The translations under genes and the position numbers were made by a program. Below are positions 17,896 through 27,152 of a stretch of 64,000 nucleotides of DNA, piece after piece (the first letter of the stretch is position 1; every line of letters begins with the position of its first letter). Below the pieces are notes generated by a model, which saw only the letters and a program-made list of their open reading frames with translations, was not told the origin of the DNA and made no database searches. The stretch covers positions 62,001 to 126,000 of the forward strand of contig NZ_JAOAMV010000006.1 of NCBI RefSeq assembly GCF_025154015.1, in the 5' to 3' direction. The DNA is from Tsuneonella litorea (lineage in GTDB: Bacteria; Pseudomonadota; Alphaproteobacteria; Sphingomonadales; Sphingomonadaceae).

Positions 17896-19707
17896 ATGGC
17901 ACAGCCTCCGATCCTCAGCTGGGAAGGTCTCGGCCTGCAACAGGGCGGGCGCTGGCTGTTCGGCGGTCCCGATACCGGGGGGCTCGACCTGCACATCGGC
18001 CCGCGCGACCGGATCGCGCTGATCGGCCGCAACGGCGCAGGCAAGACCACGCTGTTCAAGCTGATCGACGACAGGATCGAGGCCGACAGGGGCCTGCGCA
18101 AGGTCAAGCCGGGCACCCGCATCGTCCTGCTCGAGCAGGAGCCGGACTTCAGCGGCCACGCGACGCTGATGGACTGGGCGCTGGCCGGAGAGCACCCGCC
18201 CGCGGCGCACGAGGTCGAGGCGATCGCCGGTCAGCTCGGTATCGATATGGGCCGCGACGCGGTGAGCGCGAGCGGCGGCGAAAGACGCCGCGCGGCGATT
18301 TCGCGCGCGCTGGCGCAGGAGCCCGACCTGCTGCTGATGGACGAGCCGACGAACCACCTCGACCTCGCCGCGATCGACTGGCTCGAGGACTGGCTCGGCC
18401 GCTACAAGGGCGCGTTCGTCGTCATCAGTCACGACCGGACGTTTCTCAAGCGGTTGACCAGCTCGACCCTGTGGCTCGACCGCGGGTCGCTGCGGCGCAA
18501 GGAAGTCGGCTTCGGGGGATACGAGGCCTGGGAAGAGCAGGTCTACGCGGAAGAGGCGCGCAACGCCGAGCGGCTCGATGCCAAGCTCAAGATCGAGGCG
18601 CACTGGCTCGAACGCGGGGTCACCGCGCGCCGCAAGCGCAACCAGGGCCGGCTGGAGAAACTGTGGCAGATGCGCAGCGCACGCGCCGCGATGATCGGAC
18701 CGCGGGGCGCCGCCAAGCTGCAGCTGACGGTCGAGGAGGACTTCAAGTCCAAGTCCGTGATCGTTGCGGAGGACGTATCCAAGAGCTTCGGCGACCGGAA
18801 GATCATCCGCAACCTGTCGCTGCGCATCCAGCGCGGTGACCGGATCGGCGTGGTCGGCGCGAACGGCACGGGCAAGACGACGCTGCTCAAGCTGCTGACC
18901 GGCGAGATGGCGCCCGACAGCGGCGGCGTGACGATCGCCAGGACGTTGACCGGCGTGATGATCGACCAGCAGCGCAGCCTGATGAGCCCCGACAAGACCG
19001 TGCGCCAGGTCCTCGCCGAAGGCGGCGACTGGATCGAGGTCGGCGATGGCAAGAAGCACGTCCAGGGCTATCTCAAGGAATTCCTGTTCGATCCCGGAAT
19101 CGTCGATGCGAAAGTCGGCACGCTCTCGGGCGGCGAACGCAGCCGGTTGCTGCTGGCGCGCGAATTCGCCCGCAAGTCGAACCTGCTCGTGCTCGACGAG
19201 CCGACCAACGACCTCGACCTGGAAACACTCGACCTGCTGCAGGAGGTCATCGCCGACTACGACGGCACCGTCCTCATCGTCAGCCACGACCGCGACTTTC
19301 TCGACCGCACGGTAACGATGACGCTGGGCCTCGACGGCAGCGGCAAGGTCGATGTCGTCGCCGGCGGGTACGAGGACTGGGCGGCGAAGCGGCGCGCGGC
19401 CACCGCGCCGGCAGCGAAGGCCCCGGTCCGGGCCGATCCCGCCGCCTCGCCACCTCCGCCCTCCGCGCCGCCGCGCGCGACCAAGCTGTCCTACAAGGAC
19501 CAGCGCGACTACGACCTGCTTCCGGCGCGGATCGAGGAACTCGAAAGGGCCATCGCCCGGGGCGAGGACATCCTGTCCGATCCCGACCTCTACGCCCGCG
19601 ACCCGCAGCGCTTCGCCACCATCACGCAAGGCGTGGCGAACGCGCGTGCGGAAAAGGAAGCGGCGGAAGAGCGGTGGCTGGAGCTGGCGGAACTGGTCGA
19701 GGGCTAG
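17896..19707 (+). CDS. ABC-F family ATPase, Uup-like
   Basis: A cytosolic protein of 603 aa with two ABC domains and no membrane segments, as in translation-associated ABC-F proteins. Site 1 has Walker A GRNGAGKTT (44-52), signature SGGERRRA and LLMDEPTNHLD. Site 2 has GANGTGKTT, LSGGERSR and LVLDEPTNDLD. An interdomain linker and a C-terminal charged coiled coil are present, the latter typical of Uup. The ATG at 17896 is chosen because it aligns with the family N-terminus. EttA (41633-43306) is a second ABC-F member here. Confidence 0.94.
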   Translation: MAQPPILSWEGLGLQQGGRWLFGGPDTGGLDLHIGPRDRIALIGRNGAGKTTLFKLIDDRIEADRGLRKVKPGTRIVLLEQEPDFSGHATLMDWALAGEHPPAAHEVEAIAGQLGIDMGRDAVSASGGERRRAAISRALAQEPDLLLMDEPTNHLDLAAIDWLEDWLGRYKGAFVVISHDRTFLKRLTSSTLWLDRGSLRRKEVGFGGYEAWEEQVYAEEARNAERLDAKLKIEAHWLERGVTARRKRNQGRLEKLWQMRSARAAMIGPRGAAKLQLTVEEDFKSKSVIVAEDVSKSFGDRKIIRNLSLRIQRGDRIGVVGANGTGKTTLLKLLTGEMAPDSGGVTIARTLTGVMIDQQRSLMSPDKTVRQVLAEGGDWIEVGDGKKHVQGYLKEFLFDPGIVDAKVGTLSGGERSRLLLAREFARKSNLLVLDEPTNDLDLETLDLLQEVIADYDGTVLIVSHDRDFLDRTVTMTLGLDGSGKVDVVAGGYEDWAAKRRAATAPAAKAPVRADPAASPPPPSAPPRATKLSYKDQRDYDLLPARIEELERAIARGEDILSDPDLYARDPQRFATITQGVANARAEKEAAEERWLELAELVEG

Positions 19708-19731
19708 GATCGCCGCGTCCGATGGGCGCGC

Positions 19732-20232
19732 TCAGTTCCTGAGATACAGAAGGGAGCCAGCCTCCCCTCCGTAATCGCGTGCCGCCAGGCGAAATCCGCG
19801 CCGCTCGAGAATGGCAATCGAACCGGCGTTGGCTTCGTCCACCGTGGCGCGGAGCGGGGCAATGCCGCGCTCGAGGGCGAAGCCGACAAGGGCATCGACG
19901 ATTTCCCCGCCGTAACCCTTACCCCATCGGCTCGCAGCGAGCCCGTAGACGATCTCCTCGCTCCCGTCGCCCGGCCGCGCGAAACCCGCCCAGCCCACCG
20001 CGTCTCCGCTCGCCCGTTCGATCACAGCGCCTGTTCCATAGCCATGATGCGCGAGGTTTTCGGCCGACCGCCGCACCCACAGCCGCGCGTCCTCCGGCGC
20101 GAGGGGGCTGCCATCGCCGACGAAGCGCGCGACCCGCGGATCGGCGAAGAGGCGCACGAGGAACTGGACGTCCGCCTGGACGAAGGGGCGGATCGACAGT
20201 CTCTCGGTTTCCAGGGAGCCGCGCCGGATCAT
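19732..20232 (-). CDS. GNAT-family N-acetyltransferase (RimJ/RimL-like)
   Basis: A 166-aa acetyl-CoA-dependent transferase. It has the RimJ-type start LETERLSIRPFVQAD, a central VGWAGFARPGDGSEEIVYGLAASRWGKGYGGEIVDAL block (the Q/R-x-x-G-x-G/A acetyl-CoA site is WGKGYGGE), and a C-terminal ANAGSIAILERRGFRL helix. Substrate unknown. It converges with the ABC-F gene 24 bp away. Confidence 0.9.
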   Translation of the reverse strand: MIRRGSLETERLSIRPFVQADVQFLVRLFADPRVARFVGDGSPLAPEDARLWVRRSAENLAHHGYGTGAVIERASGDAVGWAGFARPGDGSEEIVYGLAASRWGKGYGGEIVDALVGFALERGIAPLRATVDEANAGSIAILERRGFRLAARDYGGEAGSLLYLRN

Positions 20233-20284
20233 TCGCGCGGGGTCTGGCCGAACGCCTCTCAGTTGACCAGCCCCGGGCGCCCGT

Positions 20285-20755
20285 TCACGCGATGCGATAG
20301 AAATCAGCTACCCGGTCGAGCGCCAGCCGCAACACCAGCTTGCCGCTGCGCGCCGGCCAGGCAAGCGCGCGCTCGGCGTCGGCCAGCGCCTCACCCGCGC
20401 AGACCACGCGCCAGAGCACGTCTTCAAGACCCCTGCCTGCAGCGGCGAGCGCGCCGTCGAAGCGCGCCTTGGCGGCGATCTGCCTCTCTCCGGGGGTGAG
20501 ACCCGTGTCCCCGGTCGATTTCCCACGCACAGGGTCCCACCGCATGGTCACGCGCGGCGCAAGCTGGGCACGCTCGTAATCGGCGCGCAGGCGTTCGCCG
20601 GCGTCGAACAGCCGCGCGTCGAGATGACCCCGGGCATGGAGCCAGGCAAGCGGCGATTCGGCGAGATTGACGGTGACCGAGCGAGCCTTCGCTCTTACCC
20701 CGGCCGCCCGGCGGGGCCCTTCGCTGGTGAGTTCGCGTTCGGCGAGTTGGCGCAT
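20285..20755 (-). CDS. DUF6456 domain protein
   Basis: A 156-aa alphaproteobacterial protein. The conserved block runs from ESPLAWLHARG through FDAGERLRADYERAQLAPRVTMRWD to LEDVLWRVVCAGEAL and ends WPARSGKLVLRLALDRVADFY. This tail looks like a DNA-binding helix pair, but function is not established. The start at 20755 is set by AGAAGGAGA 8 nt upstream; the longer frame begins with TTG and lacks a ribosome site. It is divergent from the XRE regulator. Confidence 0.85.
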   Translation of the reverse strand: MRQLAERELTSEGPRRAAGVRAKARSVTVNLAESPLAWLHARGHLDARLFDAGERLRADYERAQLAPRVTMRWDPVRGKSTGDTGLTPGERQIAAKARFDGALAAAGRGLEDVLWRVVCAGEALADAERALAWPARSGKLVLRLALDRVADFYRIA

Positions 20756-20841
20756 TCGACGTTCTCCTTCTGTCGAATCGTCGCTTGCCAAATGGGGTTA
20801 CCTGTAGGAAAGTGAAAAACCAATCTGGTTAGGAATCACCC

Positions 20842-21414
20842 ATGATCAACCGCATCCGCGACATCCGGCGCGAGAAGGGCATGACGCTGGCCGACCTTGC
20901 CGAAGCCTGCGTCCCGCCCACCACGCCGCAGACCATCGGGCGGCTCGAAACCGGGATGCGGAACCTGTCGATCAAGTGGATGGACCGCATCGCGGCGGCG
21001 CTCGGGGTCGACCCCGAAACACTGGTCCGGTCCGAGGCGACCGCCCGCGCGCAGGTCGTCGCGGCGCTCGGCGATGCGGGTCCCGAGGCACTGGCGAATG
21101 CGCGCGATGCGCTGCTCCCGACGGAGCTGGGTGGCGGCGATATCCGCGTCGTCCTTGCGATCGAGGCGAGCGCGGGAGAATACCGCGCGGGCGACCACCT
21201 CTGGCTGCGCCAGATCGACCCTGCCGAGGCCGGGCAGGCGATCAACCGCGACGTTCTCGTGCCCAGGAAAGGGGGACGGTTCGCCTTCGGCCGGCTGATC
21301 GACCGCCAGGGCAACCGGGTCGGCGTGCTGCCGGTCGGCGCTGGCCAGAAACAGCAGGTTGTCGAAGACCCGGCGTGGATCGCGGTTGCCGAGATGCTCG
21401 TCCGGCCGCTTTGA
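20842..21414 (+). CDS. XRE-family helix-turn-helix regulator
   Basis: A 190-aa DNA-binding protein. Residues 1-60 form a Cro/CI-type HTH (IRDIRREKGMTLADLAEAC ... TIGRLETGMRNLSIKWMDRIAAALGV). The C-terminal half is beta-rich (IRVVLAIEASAGEYRAGD ... GRFAFGRLIDRQGNRVGVLPVG) and resembles an S24/LexA-like fold, but I see no catalytic Ser-Lys pair or cleavage site. AGGAA precedes the start. The glycosyltransferase gene begins 1 bp after its stop. Confidence 0.88.
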   Translation: MINRIRDIRREKGMTLADLAEACVPPTTPQTIGRLETGMRNLSIKWMDRIAAALGVDPETLVRSEATARAQVVAALGDAGPEALANARDALLPTELGGGDIRVVLAIEASAGEYRAGDHLWLRQIDPAEAGQAINRDVLVPRKGGRFAFGRLIDRQGNRVGVLPVGAGQKQQVVEDPAWIAVAEMLVRPL

Positions 21415-21415
21415 C

Positions 21416-22600
21416 ATGACGCGCCGCGTTCTTTCCATCGCGACGCTCTACCCGAATGCCGCTGCGCCCCGTTTCGGCACGTTCGTCGCGCGCAGCCTGG
21501 AGGCGCTCGCCGGCCGCGATGGCTGGGAAGTGACGGTGATCAATCCGATCGCGCTGCCCCCGCTGGCGCTGGGCCGCTACGCCGCGCTCAAGGCGGCGGC
21601 GACGAGCGGCCTCGAGCGCGGGGTCGAGGTGCACCGGCAAACCTTCCGGACGATCCCGCGCTGGGGCGCGCGCTTCAATCCGCAGCTCATCGCGCGCAAG
21701 GTCCTGCCGCTCGCCCGCCAGCTCCACGCCAGGTCACCGTTCGACCTCGTCGATGCACAGTTCTTCTACCCCGACGGTCCCGCCGCCGCGCGCATCGCCG
21801 CGGAACTTGGCTTGCCGCTGTCGATCAAGGCGCGTGGCGCGGACGTCCACTACTGGGGCGCGCGGGCGGACGCGCGGCGACAGATCCTGGCCGCGGGGGC
21901 ACAGGCGGCGGGGTTGCTCGCGGTCTGCGGCGCCCTGGCCGACGACATGGCCGCGATCGGCCTTCCGCGGGACAAGATCACCCTGCACTACACCGGGCTG
22001 GATCGCGACCGGTTCCGCCCTCTCCAGCACGCCCAGTTGCGCCGCCGGCTGGGGCGCGAGCTGGCCATCGACCTGCCCGGCGGCGTGCCGGTGCTGGCGA
22101 CGGTGGGCGCGCTGATCGAACGCAAGGGACAGGCGCTGGTGATCGAGGCGCTGGGCGACCTGCCGCCCGATACAGTCCTGCTCCTGGTCGGCCGCGGCGA
22201 GGATGAGGCCGGGCTGCGCCGCCTCGCGGAAACCCGCGGGGTGGCCGGCCGGGTGCACTTTCTCGGCAGCCTCGACCACGACCTGCTCCCGCTCGTGCTG
22301 TCCGCCGCCGATGCGATGGTCCTGCCGTCGGCCAGCGAGGGCCTCGCCAACGCCTGGGTCGAATCGCTCGCCTGCGGCACGCCGCTGGTGATCACCGACG
22401 CGGGCGGTGCGCGCGAGGTCGTAACCGCGCCCGAGGCCGGCGTCATTGTCGCGCGCGACCCGCAGGCGATCGCGGCCGGCGTGCGGCTGATTCTGGATGA
22501 GCCGCCCGCACGCGCAGACACTGCTGCCCTCGCCCAGCGGTTCAGCTGGCAGGCGAACGGCGCCGCGCTGGCAAGCTACTACGCAGGGCTGCTGGCCTAG
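21416..22600 (+). CDS. Glycosyltransferase family 4 (group 1)
   Basis: A 394-aa GT-B retaining glycosyltransferase, probably acting on an envelope or exopolysaccharide precursor. It opens RVLSIATLYPNAAAPRFGTFV, with an acceptor half to about residue 190. The donor half has VGALIERKGQALVIEAL, LLVGRGEDEAGLRR and the E-x7-E motif in EGLANAWVESLACGTPLVI. The ATG at 21416 is 1 bp after the XRE stop, so the two are probably translated together. No other polysaccharide genes are adjacent. Confidence 0.92.
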   Translation: MTRRVLSIATLYPNAAAPRFGTFVARSLEALAGRDGWEVTVINPIALPPLALGRYAALKAAATSGLERGVEVHRQTFRTIPRWGARFNPQLIARKVLPLARQLHARSPFDLVDAQFFYPDGPAAARIAAELGLPLSIKARGADVHYWGARADARRQILAAGAQAAGLLAVCGALADDMAAIGLPRDKITLHYTGLDRDRFRPLQHAQLRRRLGRELAIDLPGGVPVLATVGALIERKGQALVIEALGDLPPDTVLLLVGRGEDEAGLRRLAETRGVAGRVHFLGSLDHDLLPLVLSAADAMVLPSASEGLANAWVESLACGTPLVITDAGGAREVVTAPEAGVIVARDPQAIAAGVRLILDEPPARADTAALAQRFSWQANGAALASYYAGLLA

Positions 22601-23574
22601 GCCTCGCCGCGCGCGATCCGTTCCGCCTTGTCCGGGACATCCGCCGCGGGCACGAAGCTGTCGCTCTTCACCCCGAACCAGATCAGCAGCGGTGCCGCCA
22701 TGTAGATCGAGCTGTAGGTGCCGATGAAGATGCCCAGCGTGATCGCGGCGGCCATGCCGAACAGGCTGGCGGGGCCGAAGAACAGCAGCGGGATCAGCGC
22801 GATCAGCAGCGTCAGCGAGGTCATCACCGTGCGCGCCAGCGTCTCGTTGACCGACAGGTCGAGCAGCTCGGGAAGCGGCATCTTGCGATACTTCTTCAGG
22901 TTTTCGCGGATGCGGTCATAGACCACGATCGTGTCGTTGAGCGAATAACCGATGATGGTCAGGATCGCCGCGACGATGTTGAGGTCGAACTCGAGCCCCG
23001 TGATCGCGAACATCCCCAGAGTCAGCGACACGTCGTGGAATAGCGCGAACAGCGCGCCGACCCCGAACTGCCATTCGAACCGGACCCAGATGTAGATCGA
23101 GATCGCGATCATCGCGAACAGCAGCGACATCAGGCCCGTCTGGAACAACTCGCCCGAAACCTTGCCCGACACCGAATCGACGCCGTCGATGCGGATGCCG
23201 GGATGCGCCGCCTTGAGCGCACCGGTGATCCGCTCGGCCATCGTGTTGGCGAGGTCCGGCTGGCGGTCCGACCCTTCGGGCAGCTTCATCCGGATCGAAG
23301 CCTCGTTCGGCTGACCGAACCGCTGGATGATCGGATCGCCATAGCCGAGGCCGGCGATCTCCCGGCGCATCTCGCTGACCGGGGCGTCGTTCTGGCCGAC
23401 GAAGGTCACCCGGATCATCTGCCCGCCGACGAAATCGACGCCGAGATTGAGGCCGTTGACGATGACCAGCGCCCAGCTCGCTGCGATCAGCAGTCCCGAC
23501 ACGACAAAGAACGGCATCCGCCATTTCAGGAAATGGATGTTGGTGTTGTCGGGAACGAGCTTGAGGAGTTTCAT
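22597..23574 (-). CDS. secF: Protein translocase subunit SecF
   Basis: Inner-membrane partner of SecD (325 aa) that uses the proton gradient to aid late protein export. It has the usual six TM segments, a first periplasmic domain, and the motif GVDFVGGQMIRV near residue 47. The central TM region includes YSLNDTIVVYDRIRENL, a hallmark of SecF. It is 16 bp downstream of secD in the yajC-secD-secF operon. Confidence 0.98.
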   Translation of the reverse strand: MKLLKLVPDNTNIHFLKWRMPFFVVSGLLIAASWALVIVNGLNLGVDFVGGQMIRVTFVGQNDAPVSEMRREIAGLGYGDPIIQRFGQPNEASIRMKLPEGSDRQPDLANTMAERITGALKAAHPGIRIDGVDSVSGKVSGELFQTGLMSLLFAMIAISIYIWVRFEWQFGVGALFALFHDVSLTLGMFAITGLEFDLNIVAAILTIIGYSLNDTIVVYDRIRENLKKYRKMPLPELLDLSVNETLARTVMTSLTLLIALIPLLFFGPASLFGMAAAITLGIFIGTYSSIYMAAPLLIWFGVKSDSFVPAADVPDKAERIARGEA

Positions 23575-23590
23575 GTGCCTTGCTCCCGGA

Positions 23591-25189
23591 TCAGATGTGC
23601 AGGTCGGCGGGCCGCGTGCGGCGGAGCCAGCCGGCGAACCACATGCGGGTGATGGTGACAGCGGTGAACATCGAGGTCGCGACGCCGATGACGAGGACGA
23701 CCGCGAAGCCCTTCACCGGTCCCTGGCCGAAGAGGAACAGCAGCGTTGCGGCGATGACGTTGGTGATGTTCGCGTCGTAGATCGCGCGGCTCGCTTCCTT
23801 GTAGCCGGTCTCGACCGCGGCGAGCACCTTTCGCCCGCGTCGTCGTTCCTCGCGGATTCGCTCGTTGATCAGCACGTTGGCATCGACCGCGGCGCCGATG
23901 GTCAGCACGAAACCGGCTAGGCCCGGCAGGGTCAGCGTGGCGTTCATCACCGCCATGATGCCCAGGATCATCAGGACGTTAAGGATCAGCGCCGCGTTGG
24001 CGTAGAGTCCGAACCGGCCGTAGGTGACGATCATCAGCAGCAGGATCAGCACCGTGCCCACGCCCAGCGCGACGAGGCCGCGGCGGATCGAATCGGCGCC
24101 CAGATCGGGCCCGACGGTCCGCTCCTCGATCACCTTGAGGTCGACCGGCAAGGCGCCCGAGCGCAGCGCGATCGCGAGCTGGTTGGCGCTTTCGACGGTG
24201 AACCCGCCCGAGATCTGCGCGGTGCCGCCGCGAATCGGCTCGTTGATATTGGGCGCGGAAAGCACCTTGTCGTCGAGGATGATGGCGAACGGCTTGTTGA
24301 CGTTCTGCGTCGTCAGCCGGGCGAACTTGGCGGCCCCTTGCTGGTCGAACTGGATATTGACGACCGGCGAGTTGTCGCGCGGATCGAACCCCTGCTGCGC
24401 GCCCACGAGGTTGTCGCCCTTGATGCCGCCGAGCCGGCGGACCGCGACCGCCTGGCCGGCGTTGGCCGAGCCGTCGGCATAGGGGTAGATCTGGCTCCCC
24501 GGCGGGGCAATTCCGGCCTGGATGTCGCTCGGCAGGGCGTTGAGGTCGACGAGCTTGAATTCGAGCTTCGCGGTCTGCCCGATCAGCGCCTTGAGCGCCT
24601 CGGGATCCTGCTGGCCCGGCGCCTGGACCACGATCCGCGTATCACCCTGGCGGATGATGGTCGGCTCGAGCGTGCCGATCGCGTTGATGCGGCGGTCGAT
24701 GACGTCCTTGGCACTGTCCATCGCCTGGTCGAGCGCGTCGGCGAGGCCCTGCTGGGTCGGGGTCAGCACGAACCGCGTCTCGTCCACTACCGACAGCGAC
24801 CATTCGCGGGTCAGCCCGGTCCCGTTGACGAGCGGGAGAACCGCTTCCCGCGCGCGGTCCACGTCGGCAGCGCTCTCGACCATGAAGCTCAGACGGTTGT
24901 TCTGGGTCGAGACGTCGCCGATGCGGATCGCCGGCTCCGCCTGACGCAGAACGGTGCGGACCGATTCCTCCATGGTCTCGAGCCGCTGGGCCGCAATCTG
25001 GCTGGCATCGGCTTCGAGCAGGATGTGGCTGCCGCCCGCCAGGTCGAGGCCGAGATTGACCGCCGGATCGGGCAGGCTGTCGGGCCAGTGCTGCCCCGAC
25101 AGCGAGGCGAGCGAAGGCAGCGAAGCGAGCGATACGACAACGATCAGGCTCCACAGCCAGATCTTCTTCCACCGCGGGAAATCGAGCAT
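23591..25189 (-). CDS. secD: Protein translocase subunit SecD
   Basis: Six-TM RND-family membrane protein (532 aa) with a large periplasmic P1 domain between TM1 and TM2 (about residues 30-355). Signature segments are LGLDLAGGSHILLE near the start, IISGGF-like AQISGGFTVESANQLAIALRSGALP, and the C-terminal GAAVDANVLINERIREERRRG. It works with SecF to drive export. The gene is 19 bp after yajC. Confidence 0.98.
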   Translation of the reverse strand: MLDFPRWKKIWLWSLIVVVSLASLPSLASLSGQHWPDSLPDPAVNLGLDLAGGSHILLEADASQIAAQRLETMEESVRTVLRQAEPAIRIGDVSTQNNRLSFMVESAADVDRAREAVLPLVNGTGLTREWSLSVVDETRFVLTPTQQGLADALDQAMDSAKDVIDRRINAIGTLEPTIIRQGDTRIVVQAPGQQDPEALKALIGQTAKLEFKLVDLNALPSDIQAGIAPPGSQIYPYADGSANAGQAVAVRRLGGIKGDNLVGAQQGFDPRDNSPVVNIQFDQQGAAKFARLTTQNVNKPFAIILDDKVLSAPNINEPIRGGTAQISGGFTVESANQLAIALRSGALPVDLKVIEERTVGPDLGADSIRRGLVALGVGTVLILLLMIVTYGRFGLYANAALILNVLMILGIMAVMNATLTLPGLAGFVLTIGAAVDANVLINERIREERRRGRKVLAAVETGYKEASRAIYDANITNVIAATLLFLFGQGPVKGFAVVLVIGVATSMFTAVTITRMWFAGWLRRTRPADLHI

Positions 25190-25208
25190 GGGTTTCGCGA
25201 GCCCCGGT

Positions 25209-25532
25209 CTAGTCGTTGGCGGCGGCGGTGCCGCCCGGCGGGATCACGTCACCGATGGTCGCCTTGACCGCCTTGACCCGGACGCCCTGGCCCAGTTCGA
25301 GGTCGACGTAATGCTCATCGACCTTGACCACCTTGCCGACGAGGCCACCGGCAGTGACCACCTGGTCCCCCTTCTTGAGGCCGGCGACCTTTTCGCGGTG
25401 CGCCTTCTGCTGGCGCATCTGGGGCCGGATGAGCAGGAACCAGAAGATCGCGATCATGCCCACGATGGGCAGCCAGCTGATCCAGACGGGGGGCGCGGCC
25501 GCGGGAGTGGCGGCAGCGAGGATATCGAGCAT
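25209..25532 (-). CDS. yajC: Preprotein translocase subunit YajC
   Basis: Small single-TM accessory of SecDF (107 aa). The TM segment is WISWLPIVGMIAIFWFLLI followed by RPQMRQQKAHREKVAGLKKGDQVVTAGG, both typical. The ATG at 25532 is chosen because the longer open frame upstream is not YajC-like. It is the first gene of yajC-secD-secF. A CGTTCGAACG palindrome lies about 10 bp upstream, significance unknown. Confidence 0.97.
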   Translation of the reverse strand: MLDILAAATPAAAPPVWISWLPIVGMIAIFWFLLIRPQMRQQKAHREKVAGLKKGDQVVTAGGLVGKVVKVDEHYVDLELGQGVRVKAVKATIGDVIPPGGTAAAND

Positions 25533-25742
25533 CGTCTTGTCGGTCCGTTCGAACGAATATGGTGCGCCGGAAGATGGGCCAAGTCCAGATAGGATAAGGC
25601 CCGCCGGCGGCAATGGCCGGGCGCCTAGCAGCATCGCCTCACAAGGGCAATCGACCCGGCGCCGTGGCGCGCGCGCAACAGTGCCGACAGGCCGCTTGCC
25701 ATGCCCGAGACGCCGACCTATAGGCGCGCGCTCCACTGGTCA

Positions 25743-25819
25743 CGGGACGTAGCGCAGCCTGGTAGCGCACCACACTGGGGGTGTGGGGGTCGGAGGTTCG
25801 AATCCTCTCGTCCCGACCA
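25743..25819 (+). tRNA. tRNA-Pro(GGG)
   Basis: A 77-nt cloverleaf with acceptor CGGGACG/CGTCCCG, anticodon arm CCACA-CTGGGGG-TGTGG reading GGG, T arm GAGG-TTCGAAT-CCTC and encoded CCA. A second proline isoacceptor (TGG) is at 36201-36277. Confidence 0.97.
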
Positions 25820-25843
25820 GTGGCAACCCCCACCCGCGAACAA

Positions 25844-25884
25844 CCTCGGCGAAACATCGGCAAACCATCGGCCCACCATCATGG
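25844..25884 (+). repeat. 11-bp phased CATCGG array upstream of a secreted protein gene
   Basis: Units start at 25844 (CCTCGG), 25855 (CATCGG), 25866 (CATCGG) and 25877 (CATCATGG), all exactly 11 bp apart. The array lies between tRNA-Pro and the secreted protein gene, about 77 nt before its start. A near copy with the same phasing is at 31548-31588; the two share GGCAAACCATCGG and CCATCATGG. Direct repeats at one helical turn are typical of OmpR-family binding sites, but the regulator is unknown. Confidence 0.6.
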
Positions 25885-25961
25885 GCATGGCCGGCCGTCT
25901 CGATACCGTGTCGAACAGCGGCCGCGCCGGGTCGCCCTTGTCATCGATACGGAGGTTTGTG

Positions 25962-26276
25962 ATGCGATACCTGACACCCGCGCTCGCCCTGGGCGCGCTT
26001 TTCGTGGGCGCGCCGGCAATGGCGAACCACCTCAACAATCTGGAAACGCCCTATGCCAGCCGCGGGGCCTGCGAATCCGCCATCGCGCAGTTCGCGGCGG
26101 AAGACGCGCCCTCGCTGCTCGAGCGGTTTCCGAATTTCTTTTCGCGCCGGGGAGACGTCTCCAGTTTCCTGACCAGGGCGTTCAGCTGCGACTACGATCC
26201 GGTGGAACAGGCATGGTTCATCACCGATCGCAGGCTGGAGATTCTCACCAGCGACTGGTTCCTGCGCAAGCCCTAG
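25962..26276 (+). CDS. Small exported protein, unknown function
   Basis: A 104-aa protein with signal peptide ([21 protein letters not shown]) and two Cys (37 and 76) that could form a disulfide after export. The mature part is mostly helical with [23 protein letters not shown] and ends in [19 protein letters not shown] do not recognise a family. GGAGG 6 nt upstream fixes the start at 25962. A CATCGG 11-bp array precedes it. Confidence 0.82.
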   Translation: MRYLTPALALGALFVGAPAMANHLNNLETPYASRGACESAIAQFAAEDAPSLLERFPNFFSRRGDVSSFLTRAFSCDYDPVEQAWFITDRRLEILTSDWFLRKP

Positions 26277-26324
26277 GAGCCGGTCCTGCCGGGGAGGTGA
26301 ACCCGATCTCGTCCTCCTCCCCGG

Positions 26325-26567
26325 TCAGATCACGAAATCGCGAACCCCCGGCAGCGGTTTCGCGCGGCCCGTCACCATCGCCCCGTGCAGCCGGGAAATC
26401 TGCCGGCTTCCCGTCCGCACGAACAGGAACGGCAGCAGGCCGTGTAGGACGCAGGCGAGTCCGCCCAGCATCATCCTGACCCCGAAACCCGTCGCATGAA
26501 CCAGGTGCTCGCCATATGTTTCGCCCACCGAGGCGGGGTGTCGGGTGAACAGGTCGCGCACGGGCAT
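26325..26567 (-). CDS. DUF6356 family small membrane protein
   Basis: An 80-aa protein with the family pattern HPASVGETYGEHLVHATGFGVRMMLGGLACVLHGLLPFLFVRTGS, which contains one hydrophobic segment suited to membrane insertion. The start at 26567 is chosen because GGAG sits 7 nt upstream; a longer frame to 26597 lacks a site. Function unknown; common in Sphingomonadales. It is divergent from the AsnC gene. Confidence 0.85.
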   Translation of the reverse strand: MPVRDLFTRHPASVGETYGEHLVHATGFGVRMMLGGLACVLHGLLPFLFVRTGSRQISRLHGAMVTGRAKPLPGVRDFVI

Positions 26568-26684
26568 CTGCGTTCTCCAGCCTTGTAACGCGATCATCCT
26601 ATCGCAACGTGTTGCGAATTGGTTCCCAAATTGCGCCGCTTGATGTATGATTCATGCAATTGCATTCTGCAAAGGACGCACTTC

Positions 26685-27149
26685 GTGAAACTGGATTCTA
26701 TCGATTGGGCGATACTCGCGCAGCTCCAACGCGATGCCGCGCTGCCAATCCAGGCCATCGGAGAACGCGTGGGGCTGTCGACCAACCCGTGCTGGAGGCG
26801 GATCAAGCGGATGGAGGAGGCCGGCGTCATCGCGCGCCGGGTGGCGTTGCTCGACCCCGTCATGGCCGGACTGCCGACGACGGTGTTCGTCGCCATCCGC
26901 ACGACCCGCCACGATCCCGAGTGGCTCAAGGCGTTTGCCGACGGGATCGCGTCGATCCCCGAGATTCTCGAGTGCCACCGCATGGCCGGCGAAGTCGACT
27001 ACCTGATGAAGATCGCGGTGCGCGACATTGCTCACTACGACCGCATCTACCAGCGCCTGATCGCCGCGGTGCCGGGACTGAGCGACGTCAGTTCGACGTT
27101 CTCGATGGAGGCGATGAAGGCGACGACCGCGTTGCCCCGCCCCGCCTGA
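26685..27149 (+). CDS. Lrp/AsnC-family transcriptional regulator
   Basis: A 154-aa leucine-responsive-type regulator. The N-terminal HTH is LDSIDWAILAQLQRDAALPIQAIGERVGLSTNPCWRRIKRM, and the C-terminal RAM ligand domain runs from TTVFVAIRTTRHDPEWL to IYQRLIAAVPGLSDVSSTF. The start is read as GTG at 26685, with AAAGGA upstream, which gives the normal family length. The ligand, probably an amino acid, is unknown. Neighbours give no target. Confidence 0.92.
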   Translation: MKLDSIDWAILAQLQRDAALPIQAIGERVGLSTNPCWRRIKRMEEAGVIARRVALLDPVMAGLPTTVFVAIRTTRHDPEWLKAFADGIASIPEILECHRMAGEVDYLMKIAVRDIAHYDRIYQRLIAAVPGLSDVSSTFSMEAMKATTALPRPA

Positions 27150-27152
27150 AAA

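Noticed and set aside
25520-25560. CGTTCGAACG palindrome upstream of yajC as an operator
   Set aside because: A 10-bp palindrome in GC-rich DNA is expected by chance and no partner was seen.
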